Source: Flavihumibacter solisilvae
GTDB lineage: Bacteria; Bacteroidota; Bacteroidia; Chitinophagales; Chitinophagaceae
NCBI RefSeq assembly: GCF_000814475.1
Contig: NZ_JSVC01000024.1
Location: forward strand, 1 to 64,000
DNA length: 64,000 nt
Direction of reading: 5' to 3'
Of this stretch, positions 8,188 to 18,032 are shown one piece after another (positions within the stretch are counted from its first letter, which is position 1; each line of letters starts with the position of its first letter). Position numbers and translations under genes: made by a program. Below the pieces are notes generated by a model that saw only the letters and a program-made list of their open reading frames with translations, was not told the DNA's origin and did no database searches.

Positions 8188-11100
8188 TTATTCAAATACC
8201 AGCTTTTCAACTGTGTCCGCTCCCGTCTCCAGGTCGCGTACCTTCAACAGGTACAGGCCGGATTTCATGGAAGGTTGCCGCATTATGCGGATGATTTCTA
8301 TTCCAGATACCACTTTTTCCGTTGAATATACCATCTGACCGGTAGCAGTAAACAACTGGACCTTATATCTTACCGGTAGCTTCGAGGAAAGCGAAATGTT
8401 CAGCATTTTCTGAACAGGGTTCGGGTAGACCTGTATTTCCTGCAGCGCATTCGCTTTCAGTTGTATCGGGTTCGAGTAACTTACAATTCCACCGGCATCT
8501 ACTGCCCGGATCCTGTATTGATTCACACCTGGTTGCGGTTGCTCGTCTGTAAAACTGAATTTCTGCACTCCACCATTACCTGCCCGCACACTACCAATGG
8601 AATCAAAGACGTTGGTCGCTCCGGCCCTTCTTTCCACCACGTACCTGGTTGCCTGTCCCGGGGCCGGGTTCCACGAAAGATTATTTTTTCCGGCTGCATG
8701 TTTACCCCGGAGTTCAATCTTTCCTGCCAGCAATCCGCCGTTGCAGGTGCCTGTCACTTCATGGTAGTTCAGTCGAACCAGGCATCCATTGTTGACTGTC
8801 ATCCTGCTTACATAAGTGCCGATTAATTCCGACGACAGGTAAGGGATTTCGTAAGTGCGGCTGCTGCTGACCAGGGTGCTGTCATTAGGTCCTGACTTTC
8901 TGTACCACTGGTAAGTTGCATTTGCAATGCTGTCTGCTGACAATATCACATTGGAATAGTAGCAGTCTGAACTCGCAGTAACCACCGTATTCTGCAATGG
9001 CAGTACGCTGACATCATTCAATGTCGCGTTACCGCAATAGTCGACAGCACGCAGTCGCACCAGCGAATAGATATTTCCATTGTTGATACTGAACACCGGG
9101 CTTGCCTGAGGCAGTGAAACGATGGATGGAGATGCCGGAGCACTGCCGATGATCTCATAGGTGAATGGCGGCGCGCCACCGGTTACGTTTGCTCCCACAC
9201 TGAAACTATTGTTATCACACTGGTAAGAAGCAGATTTATCAAGTTGCGGATAACGGTATGGGCCAACCGTAATTGTATCAAAAGCCTTATTGTTACAGCT
9301 TCCCGGCAGGTTGTATTGCATCACGTAAGTTGCAGGTGCAAGATCCAGCCATTTGAACACCGACGTTGTGGATGTATTGTAAGGCATGTTCACTGCCAGT
9401 CCATCGCGGCTGATGATCACCGGGTTAATGGTACCAAGGTTTGACGATACGGATACCGTTAGTTCGGATGATCCATCCGGACTAACCCCTGACGGACATT
9501 TCGCAACGAGGTTCAGTGCACTATTGAAGGTACTCAGCACCGGTGCGAACTGCCTGCTGGTTTTGTTGCCGCACGCATCTTCAATTTCAACCGTATATTT
9601 TTCACCCGGCGGTAAACCAGGCAGGTTATTGACCATTAGTGAAGTGCCGGAGCCTGACTGTATTTTTACCTGCGTACCCAAATGATCAAATGTCCTGATG
9701 GTATACGGAGCGCTACCACTGGTAATGTTGATCCGCAGATTGGTAGTGTTCAATATGCAGGAAGCAATTGCATTGATATTCATATCTACCGGATCAGGAG
9801 CCGAGGTAAAACAACGGGTTATGGTTGTATCATAACATCCATCCTTAATGGCAATACAATAATCTCCGTATAGGATGTCGTTGAAAGTGCCATCTGTATT
9901 CGTAGCCACAACGGTACCGGATACATCGAGCAGTGAGTACAACGGGTTCCGCACATTGGTGACAGAAGAAATTTTTGCAGTAAATGTGGAACAGTTACGG
10001 TTTGAGATCTGTGCGCTGCCGGCAGAAGGTTGAGGAAGTGAGCCGGTAAAACAGCGGGTAATAACAGTATCATAACAGCTGGCATCATTCAGCATTTCAA
10101 TACAATAACTTCCGTAAGCTATCCCCGGGAAATCGCCTGTTGTATTTGTCGCGACCACTGTACCTGACGCATCTTTCAGCGTGAATAGCGGATTGCTGAG
10201 AAATTGCCTGCCGGTCACAGATACATCAAAGCTGCTGCACTGCCTGCTGGTAATATCCGGGCTGCCAATCGACGGCCTGTCCGGAACTACGGTTATACAT
10301 CGGCGGAAGAGCGTATCGTAACATACCGGGTCATTCTTGATGGTCATACAATATGTGCCGTAAGGCATTCCAGGAAAGACACCTGTATTGTTGCAACCGA
10401 TCAGTATGTCCGCCGCATCATAGAGGCAATATTCGGGATTTGTGAGTCCGGCCTGTCCCGCAGCACTGATGGTCACCGAACTACATGCCTTGACCACATC
10501 CAGGTTAGCACCAATTGCCGGCGGTTGTGGCACCACATTGAAGCACCTCACAATTGTTGTATCATAACATGCGGCATCGTTGATGATGCGCATACAATAA
10601 TCACCATAAGGCACATCGCTGAAATTTCCATTGCTGTTACAACCAATCAATGTACCTGATGATGTGTACAAACAGTATTGTGCATTCGAAATATTTGACT
10701 GGCCGGAGATGCTGACATCAAAATCGCCACACTGCCTGTCGCTTACAGTAACAGAAGTGGCAACCGACGGTACCAGCGGAGCTACAGTAAAGCACCTTGA
10801 AATTGTTGTATCATAGCAGGCATCTTTCACCCGGATACAATAACTGCCGACCTGGAGGCCGGTAAAGTTCCCGGTATTGTTGCAGGACAACTGCGTTCCG
10901 GAAGCATCATAAAGGCAGTAATCCGGGTTGGTGAAGTTCACCATCCCATTCACAGCTGCATCAAAAGTATTACAGTCGGTACGGTTGATATTGACGTTAG
11001 CGCCGAGTGTCGGCTTTGGCTGACTTAGGATAAAGGTCCTGCGGATAGTAGTATCATAACAATCATCCCGGACGGTAATGTAATATGATCCCTGCTGGAT

Positions 11101-12108
11101 GGAAGTGAAGATCCCAGTTGTATTACATTCCACCTGTACATTCGACGCTGTGAACAGGCAGTAAGTTGGATTAACGAGGTTCGACTGGCCGGTGATCTGC
11201 GCGGAGAAATTGTTGCACGACTGGTTGGAGGTCGTTACCAGGTTCGCAACCGAAGGGAAGCGGTTATTGTTCCATACAACAGACCTGACATTCCCACAGC
11301 CGTCATTTGCAACCAGGGTAACCGACCGCCGGTTGCCGATAGTATGCGTGAAAGTGCGACTGCCATACCAGCTCGTGTCACCGGGTGAATTAACCACTCC
11401 GTAGTTGAAACTGTCGAAAATCGTTCCTGTCGTGTTTACATTTCCCTTACTGTCACGGAGCCTGAGATCAAAATCACCGTCCTGGCAGCTGACGCGGTCG
11501 CCGCTATGCGATTCAATCCACCAGTTATAACCGAGTATGGTAACCCGCCGGGTCTGGATACCGCCGCAGGAGTCTTTAAGCTCAATGGCGTATTCACCGC
11601 CCCTGAGACCGGTAAATGTTCCGGTCGTATTACTGGTTCCTACACCTGAAGGTGAAGGTGCGACAATTGTGTAGGTATAGGGAGCACGGCCGCCAGTCAG
11701 GCTACTGAGCGAGATGGTACCATTTCTCTGGTTCAGGCAGGTTTCGTCGGTTTTTACCAGGGTAAACCGCGGATCCACATAGGTACCGGTTACGACAACC
11801 AATGGTTTTTCTACGATACAACCAGTCGTAACATCCTGGACAATTACGGTGTAAGTCCCGGCCGACAAACCGGAAATAACCGCTGCAGAAGTGAACGGCG
11901 TATTGATGGGACCAGTCACTTTATAATTGTAATTTCCACTTCCCCCGGCTACCGCGACATTAATCGTTCCGGTGGCCATGCACCTTGATTCATGTGGCAC
12001 TGTACTGGTGATTTTCAGGTTAAAACAAGGCTGGGCGACAAGTTGGGGTGCCAGGAAAAGTGCTACCAGTAAAGTAAGCAGTGTGTAGAGGTTTTTCACG
12101 ATAGGCAC
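8188..12108 (-). CDS. Large secreted repeat protein with T9SS type A sorting domain
   Basis: A signal peptide (1-25, ending VAQ) leads into two SprB-like repeats (about 40-95 and 135-180), then six tandem units of roughly 80 residues between about 290 and 775. Each unit carries conserved cysteines and a CYDTTI-x-RCF-like core. Further Ig-like or PKD-like segments follow, a fibronectin-like stretch lies near 1140-1220, and the last 80 residues form a T9SS sorting domain beginning VYPNPV. The protein should be exported by the Sec and type IX systems and anchored to or released from the cell surface. High Cys content suggests disulfide-stabilised adhesin-like modules. It is divergent from the sensor kinase at 12255. 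Confidence 0.92.
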   Translation of the reverse strand: MPIVKNLYTLLTLLVALFLAPQLVAQPCFNLKITSTVPHESRCMATGTINVAVAGGSGNYNYKVTGPINTPFTSAAVISGLSAGTYTVIVQDVTTGCIVEKPLVVVTGTYVDPRFTLVKTDETCLNQRNGTISLSSLTGGRAPYTYTIVAPSPSGVGTSNTTGTFTGLRGGEYAIELKDSCGGIQTRRVTILGYNWWIESHSGDRVSCQDGDFDLRLRDSKGNVNTTGTIFDSFNYGVVNSPGDTSWYGSRTFTHTIGNRRSVTLVANDGCGNVRSVVWNNNRFPSVANLVTTSNQSCNNFSAQITGQSNLVNPTYCLFTASNVQVECNTTGIFTSIQQGSYYITVRDDCYDTTIRRTFILSQPKPTLGANVNINRTDCNTFDAAVNGMVNFTNPDYCLYDASGTQLSCNNTGNFTGLQVGSYCIRVKDACYDTTISRCFTVAPLVPSVATSVTVSDRQCGDFDVSISGQSNISNAQYCLYTSSGTLIGCNSNGNFSDVPYGDYCMRIINDAACYDTTIVRCFNVVPQPPAIGANLDVVKACSSVTISAAGQAGLTNPEYCLYDAADILIGCNNTGVFPGMPYGTYCMTIKNDPVCYDTLFRRCITVVPDRPSIGSPDITSRQCSSFDVSVTGRQFLSNPLFTLKDASGTVVATNTTGDFPGIAYGSYCIEMLNDASCYDTVITRCFTGSLPQPSAGSAQISNRNCSTFTAKISSVTNVRNPLYSLLDVSGTVVATNTDGTFNDILYGDYCIAIKDGCYDTTITRCFTSAPDPVDMNINAIASCILNTTNLRINITSGSAPYTIRTFDHLGTQVKIQSGSGTSLMVNNLPGLPPGEKYTVEIEDACGNKTSRQFAPVLSTFNSALNLVAKCPSGVSPDGSSELTVSVSSNLGTINPVIISRDGLAVNMPYNTSTTSVFKWLDLAPATYVMQYNLPGSCNNKAFDTITVGPYRYPQLDKSASYQCDNNSFSVGANVTGGAPPFTYEIIGSAPASPSIVSLPQASPVFSINNGNIYSLVRLRAVDYCGNATLNDVSVLPLQNTVVTASSDCYYSNVILSADSIANATYQWYRKSGPNDSTLVSSSRTYEIPYLSSELIGTYVSRMTVNNGCLVRLNYHEVTGTCNGGLLAGKIELRGKHAAGKNNLSWNPAPGQATRYVVERRAGATNVFDSIGSVRAGNGGVQKFSFTDEQPQPGVNQYRIRAVDAGGIVSYSNPIQLKANALQEIQVYPNPVQKMLNISLSSKLPVRYKVQLFTATGQMVYSTEKVVSGIEIIRIMRQPSMKSGLYLLKVRDLETGADTVEKLVFE
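9800..11240 (-). repeat. Six in-frame ~240-bp repeats encoding Cys-rich modules
   Basis: A near-constant string reading TGTATCATAACA (or one to two substitutions) on the plus strand recurs near 11050, 10806, 10560, 10312, 10068 and 9828, a period of 240-250 bases. It encodes the conserved CYDTT core of each module. The last two units have lost the first Cys pair found in the first four. Confidence 0.75.
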
Positions 12109-12254
12109 GGTTTTAATTCATGGATATTCCCTGCGCGAAAATTGGTATTCTTCCGAAGCCCAATACCGGCGGGCGTTTTCTAGGTACACGTTCAATATTA
12201 TAAACGGTTTTAAAGCAGGAGTTGGTATAACCCGACAACCTTTAAATTTGGAGG

Positions 12255-15200
12255 ATGCAGATCAAGAAAAGCTGGTGTTTTTGGATCATGGGATTTTTAC
12301 TGCCCCTGCTTTCGCATGGACAGGATTATACCTTTGCGCGACTATCAATTACTGACGGCCTCGCCTCGAATTTTGTCTATTCTGTGTGGCAGGATCCCAA
12401 AGGCTTTTTATGGCTGGGTACGGATAACGGTCTGCAGCGCTATGACGGCCGGAAAATAGTCAGCTTCTACGATCACAGCGTTCCTAACTTCCTACCTTCC
12501 CTACCGGTCCAGCAGATCCTTGACGATGAGAACGGCAGGATGTGGGTCCGGATGGGCCGAAGAGTTGGTGTATTCAATCCTTCGTCTATGGATTTCCGCG
12601 AAGCGGCAATTACCGGCATAGACGAAGCCGCGAATAATGCAGATTTCCACTTATGGAAGGACTATTACGGCAGGATATATCTCCTTATCGTGCGGCACGG
12701 AGTACTGGTTTACAACGCATCTGCAAACCGGTTTGAAAAAGGCAAATTACCTTTTTCCATGCCGGATAACTGGAAGCCGGTACAACTATTCCAGGACAAG
12801 CAAACAAGCGATACCTGGATCGCAACAGACAGCGGGCTGGTCGTTTACAATGTAAAAGCGGGAAACTGGTTCACGCACTCGAAACCTTCACCTCAATATC
12901 CTGTCCTCACTAAGCTTTCACAGCTGCGGAATGTGAACTCTGTGTATATAGACAGTAAGCGAAGATGCTGGGTAGGCTGGTGGGATTATACCAGTACATC
13001 CGGGGGACAACGTTTACTGTGCTATGATGGAACCAGTAACCAGGTGACCCGGGATTCAACGGGGTTTTACTTTTCCAGCCGTTATTACAAAGAGATACTT
13101 CACATGCAGGAATTGAGGAACGGGACACTCTGGGTCCATGGATTAAACCTGCTGGTGAAGTATGACTCCGTGCAGCAACGGCTGATGAATTTTGAGTATC
13201 CGCCGGAGGCAGATCACGGTATTCGATTTAATTATGTGTACCAGATCCTGGAGGATAATGAGAATATGCTTTGGTTCGCTACCGATAATGGGCTGTACTC
13301 AACTTCACAGGATGAATCCTGTTCGATGCGCCTGATGCTATCGAAGCAGAAGTCACCGGCGAACATCACATCCCTCCAGGAAATGAGTGATAAAGATATC
13401 TGGATCGGCACCTGGGGTCGTGGAGTTATAAGCATGACGGATACCAACCTGACTAAACCTTTTTACCGGAATATGCCGGCGGGACCGGAATACCGGCTGG
13501 TTTGGGATCTTTTATACCAGGAAGATCATAACAGGCTGTGGGCAGGCTGCCAATCGGGCAGGGTAATGCTGTTTGACACTAAGAAAAAACAATCCCTGTT
13601 TCTCAAACCTGATGCCTGTAACGGCAGAACAATCAGGGATATGGCCCTTGACAGGAATGGCAATGTCTGGCTGGGAACACAGGGCGGTCAGCTGGTTAGG
13701 TGGAAAGCAGGATCTACATTAGAAAACAGCTCGTTTGAAAAGGTTGCTGACCTGGGCACAGTTATATTCAGGCTCTATACGGATTCGGGCGGCAGGTTAT
13801 GGGTGGGCACCCATGGTAAGGGACTGTATGTTTTTGATGTGAAGAGCAGCAAACAGGTTGGGCACTACAATGTTCCGGAAAACGGTGTCACAGATATTGT
13901 TCAATTGAATGACAGCATCATGGCGCTCGGCGGCGGCCAGTTGAACCTGCTCAACTTTGTAACGGGGAAGGTCAGTACACTTACGATCCGGGATGGCCTG
14001 CCTGGAAATAATATTACTTCACTTCAAACAGATATGTTCGGCCAGTTGTGGATCAGTACCAAGAACGGGCTGTGTAAATATAATCCCCGATTGAAGATCT
14101 TTACCCGGTATGACCAGCGCGATGGGCTCATTACCACGACCAGCCATGAAACATTGCTGGGTACTAATATCAGGAAAAAGAATGGCGAGCTTGTATTCGC
14201 CGGTAACCAGCACGCGGTCTTTTTTAACCCCGCATGTTTCATCAGTAAATCTGCTCCGCAGGATGTGCGCATTACCGACTTCAAACTATTCAACCAGTTC
14301 CTTCCCCCGGATTCCATCTTAAGACTTGATAAGATCCGGCTCAGGGCCGAAGAGAATTCGATCACTTTTGCGTTTGCATCACTAAGTTTTCGTCAAAGGG
14401 ATAAGTTGATTTATTACTACATGCTCGAAGGCGCTGACAAGACCTGGCAACGGGCTGACTGGCGACTGATTGCCATTTACAACCTGTTGCCACCCGGGAA
14501 CTATACGTTTAAAGTCAGGTGTGAAAATGAGGAAGGTATTTCCTCTCCCAATATCACTACCCTCGAACTGTTTATCAAGCCTCCGTTCTGGCGTACATGG
14601 TGGTTTATGACCCTGGCAGTGATCGCTTTGGGTGTGATTGCCTATTTCATCCATAGGTTGCGTGTAAACAGGCTGATGGCGGTGGAACGGGTCAGGAGAC
14701 GCGTTGCCCGGGATCTTCATGATGATATGGGGTCAACGCTCAGCACTATCAATATCCTGAGTGAAATGGCCAAAATGAAAATCACCTCCGATACGAACTC
14801 TACCCGTGAATACATTGAAAAGATCAGTGATAACAGTACACGGATGATGGAGGCGATGGATGATATCGTATGGAGCATCAACCCGATGAATGACAACATG
14901 CAGAAGATCACGGCAAGAATGCGGGAGTTCGCAGCTTCGGTACTGGAACCAAAAGGAATTGAATACACGTTCAGGATCGGCGATCATGTGAAGGACCTGG
15001 TTCTGGACATGGAAGCCAGGCGGGACTTTTTCCTCATTTTTAAAGAAGCGGTAAACAACCTGGCGAAGTATTCACAGGCCAATAATGCCGTGATTGAGTT
15101 GTATGCAGCCAATGGCAAACTGAACCTGCACATCCAGGACAATGGCATCGGATTTGAGTCCGAAACGGCAGATAATGGCAACGGACTGACGAATATGAAA

Positions 15201-15290
15201 AAGCGGTCGGAAATGATGAAAGGTGACCTGAGCATAACCAGTGGGAGAAACGCCGGAACGCTTATCCGGCTGGAGGTTCCGCTGACATGA
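12255..15290 (+). CDS. Propeller-type sensor histidine kinase (Reg_prop/Y_Y_Y/HisKA_3)
   Basis: A signal peptide (1-23) is followed by about 680 residues of two-component regulator propeller blades with repeated LWLGT/LWVGT-type motifs, forming two seven-bladed periplasmic sensors. A Y_Y_Y domain lies near 690-770, one membrane helix near 778-800, a HisKA_3 dimerisation domain with phospho-acceptor His822 in RDLHDDMGS, and an HATPase domain (about 920-1010) with QDNGIGF and GNGLTNM boxes. It senses an extracellular cue and phosphorylates a NarL-type regulator, almost certainly the gene 54 bases downstream. The divergent T9SS protein gene is a candidate target. It lacks the fused response regulator and AraC domain of polysaccharide-utilisation hybrid sensors. 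Confidence 0.93.
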   Translation: MQIKKSWCFWIMGFLLPLLSHGQDYTFARLSITDGLASNFVYSVWQDPKGFLWLGTDNGLQRYDGRKIVSFYDHSVPNFLPSLPVQQILDDENGRMWVRMGRRVGVFNPSSMDFREAAITGIDEAANNADFHLWKDYYGRIYLLIVRHGVLVYNASANRFEKGKLPFSMPDNWKPVQLFQDKQTSDTWIATDSGLVVYNVKAGNWFTHSKPSPQYPVLTKLSQLRNVNSVYIDSKRRCWVGWWDYTSTSGGQRLLCYDGTSNQVTRDSTGFYFSSRYYKEILHMQELRNGTLWVHGLNLLVKYDSVQQRLMNFEYPPEADHGIRFNYVYQILEDNENMLWFATDNGLYSTSQDESCSMRLMLSKQKSPANITSLQEMSDKDIWIGTWGRGVISMTDTNLTKPFYRNMPAGPEYRLVWDLLYQEDHNRLWAGCQSGRVMLFDTKKKQSLFLKPDACNGRTIRDMALDRNGNVWLGTQGGQLVRWKAGSTLENSSFEKVADLGTVIFRLYTDSGGRLWVGTHGKGLYVFDVKSSKQVGHYNVPENGVTDIVQLNDSIMALGGGQLNLLNFVTGKVSTLTIRDGLPGNNITSLQTDMFGQLWISTKNGLCKYNPRLKIFTRYDQRDGLITTTSHETLLGTNIRKKNGELVFAGNQHAVFFNPACFISKSAPQDVRITDFKLFNQFLPPDSILRLDKIRLRAEENSITFAFASLSFRQRDKLIYYYMLEGADKTWQRADWRLIAIYNLLPPGNYTFKVRCENEEGISSPNITTLELFIKPPFWRTWWFMTLAVIALGVIAYFIHRLRVNRLMAVERVRRRVARDLHDDMGSTLSTINILSEMAKMKITSDTNSTREYIEKISDNSTRMMEAMDDIVWSINPMNDNMQKITARMREFAASVLEPKGIEYTFRIGDHVKDLVLDMEARRDFFLIFKEAVNNLAKYSQANNAVIELYAANGKLNLHIQDNGIGFESETADNGNGLTNMKKRSEMMKGDLSITSGRNAGTLIRLEVPLT

Positions 15291-15344
15291 TTATGTGGTT
15301 GCAGTCTTGAAATACACAGTTAATTTTACCGGGAAATCAGCAGT

Positions 15345-15977
15345 ATGATCAAAGTGGTTATTTATGAAGACAATCCGCAACTGAGGGAAGGCCTCACTAT
15401 GCTGATCAATGGAACGGACGATTTCGAAGTTTTGGCGGCATTCAAACACTGCAACAATGCTGCTGAAGAAATAGAGATTTACCAACCGGATGTGGTTTTG
15501 ATGGATATAGACATGCCTGGGGCAAACGGGATTGAAGGACTTAAAGCCATCAGGCAGGTGGATTCCAGGGTGCGGGTACTGATGCTGACTGTTTTCGATG
15601 ATAACAAAAATGTTTTCGAAGCACTGAAAAACGGGGCAAATGGATACCTGCTGAAAAAGACTTCACCATCACGGCTTACCGAATACATCCAGGAAGCCCA
15701 CACCGGTGGTGCTCCCATGACAAGTTCAATAGCTTCGCAGGTGTTGAAAATGTTCTCGGAGATCCATTCGCCCGCCAGTGACGATTATAATTTATCGGAG
15801 CGGGAAAAGCAGGTACTGCAGCTGCTGGTAAATGGGTACAGTTACAAAATGATTGCAGCTGATATGTATATCTCGATCGATACAGTGAGATCGCACATCA
15901 AAAAGATCTACGAAAAACTACAGGTCAACTCGAAGAGCGAGGCTGTGGCCAAGGCATTCAAAAATAAAATAATCTGA
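15345..15977 (+). CDS. NarL/LuxR family response regulator (partner of 12255 kinase)
   Basis: The receiver domain (1-120) has the phospho-acceptor Asp54 in VLMDIDMPG, acidic residues EDN near 8-10 and a conserved Lys near 104 in LLKKTS. A LuxR-type helix-turn-helix lies near 148-205, with LSEREKQVLQLL and TVRSHIKKIYEKL as the recognition segments. The 54-base spacing from the HisKA_3 kinase and matching subfamily (NarL with HisKA_3) support a cognate pair in one operon. Phosphorylation would promote dimerisation and DNA binding. Target promoters are not identifiable here. Confidence 0.93.
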   Translation: MIKVVIYEDNPQLREGLTMLINGTDDFEVLAAFKHCNNAAEEIEIYQPDVVLMDIDMPGANGIEGLKAIRQVDSRVRVLMLTVFDDNKNVFEALKNGANGYLLKKTSPSRLTEYIQEAHTGGAPMTSSIASQVLKMFSEIHSPASDDYNLSEREKQVLQLLVNGYSYKMIAADMYISIDTVRSHIKKIYEKLQVNSKSEAVAKAFKNKII

Positions 15978-16027
15978 TCGCACAACGTTTTCAAACCGTC
16001 GCTGGTCAATCTTGCAAACCTTATCAG

Positions 16028-16495
16028 ATGACCAGGCTGATCACTGCATTCCTTTTTGTGCTTCTTCTGAAACCCGCAGGTAGTAACTCCTGCAGCTTTA
16101 TTACATTAACAGGTTCCGGTATTTCCGCTTCGCAGGAACGGATTACCGGTTCCTTCAGCGTTATTGAGAATAATGGTCCGTTCCGGGTGCTTGTTCAGCA
16201 GGGCAGGCAAACTGCGCTTACCATCACCGGCGAGACCAATATACTACCCGAAATTTCCACGGAAGTCCGGAATGGTCGCCTCTATATAGGTTACCGCAAG
16301 CAGAACCTGCGTGCCACGCACCAGGAAGTCGTTATCTCCCTTGTTGTTCCTTGTCTGACTGCGCTCGTGCAGAATGGTGATGGCAGCATTGAAGGTATCG
16401 GTGATTGGGACCGCCATGACATCAGGATCAGTAATTGCGGCAGGGGCGAGATAAATTGGAGTATGACCCAGGCTGCGTTGTTTAGTATGAGATGA
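16028..16495 (+). CDS. Shortened GIN-domain (DUF2807) secreted protein
   Basis: After a signal peptide (about 1-19) the sequence reads as the beginning of a GIN/DUF2807 beta-helix: alternating short strands including FRVLVQQG, a nine-residue SxxVRNGRLYIGY-like turn and SLVVPCLTALVQNGDGS. Family members usually continue for another 60-100 residues with repeated SGSG turns; here the frame ends at residue 155 shortly after GEINW in a tail that does not resemble the family. It may be a truncated gene or a naturally short form. It follows the response regulator by 50 bases and might be in its operon. Confidence 0.55.
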   Translation: MTRLITAFLFVLLLKPAGSNSCSFITLTGSGISASQERITGSFSVIENNGPFRVLVQQGRQTALTITGETNILPEISTEVRNGRLYIGYRKQNLRATHQEVVISLVVPCLTALVQNGDGSIEGIGDWDRHDIRISNCGRGEINWSMTQAALFSMR

Positions 16496-16516
16496 AAAAC
16501 GGGAAGGTCGGAAACG

Positions 16517-16570
16517 GAACAGGTCAATAAGTCACAGAGCGTCGATTCTCTATCACTTATTGACCTGTTC
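16517..16570. terminator. Perfect 16-bp inverted repeat between convergent genes
   Basis: Arms 16517-16532 and 16555-16570 are exact reverse complements with a 22-base loop. The element sits between the converging stops at 16495 and 16608. No strong T-tract follows on either strand, so it may be an intergenic repeat rather than a classical terminator. It shares GTCAATA with the palindrome at 25128-25134. Confidence 0.5.
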
Positions 16571-16607
16571 ATTTATTGACTGCAAACGATGTTCGCAGTT
16601 CGATTAT

Positions 16608-17279
16608 TTAGTTCTCCTGAACAAATCCTTTCTTCACTGCGTACATGACCAGTCCGGCCATTGACTTCGCCCCGGTTTTTGTTTTGAGTTTGTCGCGGAT
16701 CGCTTCCACCGTACGTGGACTGATATCCACTATATCAGCGATTTCTTTTGTAGTTTTTTCTTCGCACATCAATTTCAGGATGCGTACTTCCTTATCAGTA
16801 AGTTGCGCATCGATGAGGCTATCCGGCTCCATTTTGCGCGTGCGCAAGCCCGTTAGCAATGCTTTGTTGGTCAATTCGTTGAAAAAGAATTCCTGCTCAT
16901 AACAGGTCTTGATTGCCTGGTAAATGGTCTCCGAATCGGAGTTCTTGGTGAGATAGGAATTTGCCCCTATTTCCATGAGTTTGGAGATCATGGAATGATC
17001 ATTGTGCATGCTCAGGATAATGACCTTTACATAAGGATTGATCTTACGGATCTCGGGAAGCGTGGAGATTCCATCCATGATGGGCATCTGGATGTCCAGC
17101 AGGATCACATCAGGCTCAATATGCTTCAGCAGGTTAAGTAATTGCATTCCGTTATCAGCCTCAGCCATCAGTTCAACATCTTTCTTAGCGGATAATGCAG
17201 TTTTAACCCCGGCACGGAATAGAGCATGGTCGTCAGCAATAGCTACTTTGATCGGGTTGTTGGGGTCTGGTTTTTTCAT
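16608..17279 (-). CDS. Orphan NarL/LuxR family response regulator
   Basis: The receiver domain has DDH at residues 16-18, the phospho-acceptor Asp62 in ILLDIQMPIMDG, and Lys near 112 in YLTKNS. A LuxR-type helix-turn-helix occupies about 150-215 (LTDKEVRILKLM and RTVEAIRDKLKTKTG). No histidine kinase is adjacent on this strand, so the partner is encoded elsewhere or is the propeller kinase 1.3 kb away on the other strand. The gene-free 800 bases upstream leave room for its regulatory region. Confidence 0.9.
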   Translation of the reverse strand: MKKPDPNNPIKVAIADDHALFRAGVKTALSAKKDVELMAEADNGMQLLNLLKHIEPDVILLDIQMPIMDGISTLPEIRKINPYVKVIILSMHNDHSMISKLMEIGANSYLTKNSDSETIYQAIKTCYEQEFFFNELTNKALLTGLRTRKMEPDSLIDAQLTDKEVRILKLMCEEKTTKEIADIVDISPRTVEAIRDKLKTKTGAKSMAGLVMYAVKKGFVQEN

Positions 17280-18026
17280 ACGGTGAATTTTACGAGGGTT
17301 GCAGGCATCTGTTGGAAATGCTTACGGACTGCAATATGTGAAAAATCCTGAACATTCACTATGGTAATTATACGTAAATATACCCTTTCGGAATATACTA
17401 TTACCATCGTCCCTTAATAAACTTCGGCGTCCTTATTCGTAATAAGCACTCTTCTGTTGCCGTAATTTTACGATCGGAGGAGTAAAATCCGAAAACTTAA
17501 AATTCAGCAAATCCGCTCTTGTACCAGACCGGGTCATCTGGTATTTTTGTTTCAGAAGTTGATTGACGGAATCGCAGCCTCCAACCATCCAATGTCCAGT
17601 AACAACCGTCCAGAAGTTTTTTCAATATTCTATGAACCCAACGAATCCAATGTCAATCAACTTTCTTTTCTCTTGTTTCATCCTTGAAAAACCGGCTTCC
17701 TGAATCCCGCACTCAATATATAGGGACCAGACCGACCAGCTTTTCATCCAATATCCCCACCCCAGACCGAAAGACCGCAGTCCGTTTCAGGCTTTGATTG
17801 AATTGTATTGTAGTTGATTTGAACAGCCATCCAATCCCTGTCTAAACCTCAGCTCTTTAAATGTTTGCCTGCTTTGAGAACAACCTGTGCGTAGTAGCGA
17901 AGGGGGAAAAGTATTCATTTGGTTTTAGTAATTCGTGAATGTTTATGAAACCGGTAGCCAACCTTCTCGGTTTACTTATTCAGAATTTTCAGGGCAGGCT
18001 TTTTTTAACCAGCTCCCGTAAGGGGC
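17280..18026. other. Gene-free stretch of about 750 bases
   Basis: No open frame above 60 codons, tRNA cloverleaf or tmRNA tag sequence was found. Visible items are a hairpin at 17522-17543 (7-bp arms TACCAGA/TCTGGTA) followed by a T-rich run on the plus strand, a 6-bp inverted repeat at 17432-17446 and recurring CCAGACCG words near 17525, 17731 and 17763. A small RNA ending near 17552 is possible but unproven. Confidence 0.4.
17522..17552 (+). terminator. Possible intrinsic terminator in gene-free region
   Basis: A 7-bp stem with an 8-base loop is followed by TTTTTGTTT. There is no protein-coding gene directly upstream on this strand, so either it ends an unannotated RNA or it is a chance hairpin. 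Confidence 0.3.
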
Positions 18027-18032
18027 AAAAAA

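Noticed and set aside
17280-18026. tmRNA or RNase P RNA in the gene-free stretch
   Set aside because: No tag-peptide reading frame, tRNA-like ends or conserved P4 core could be found.
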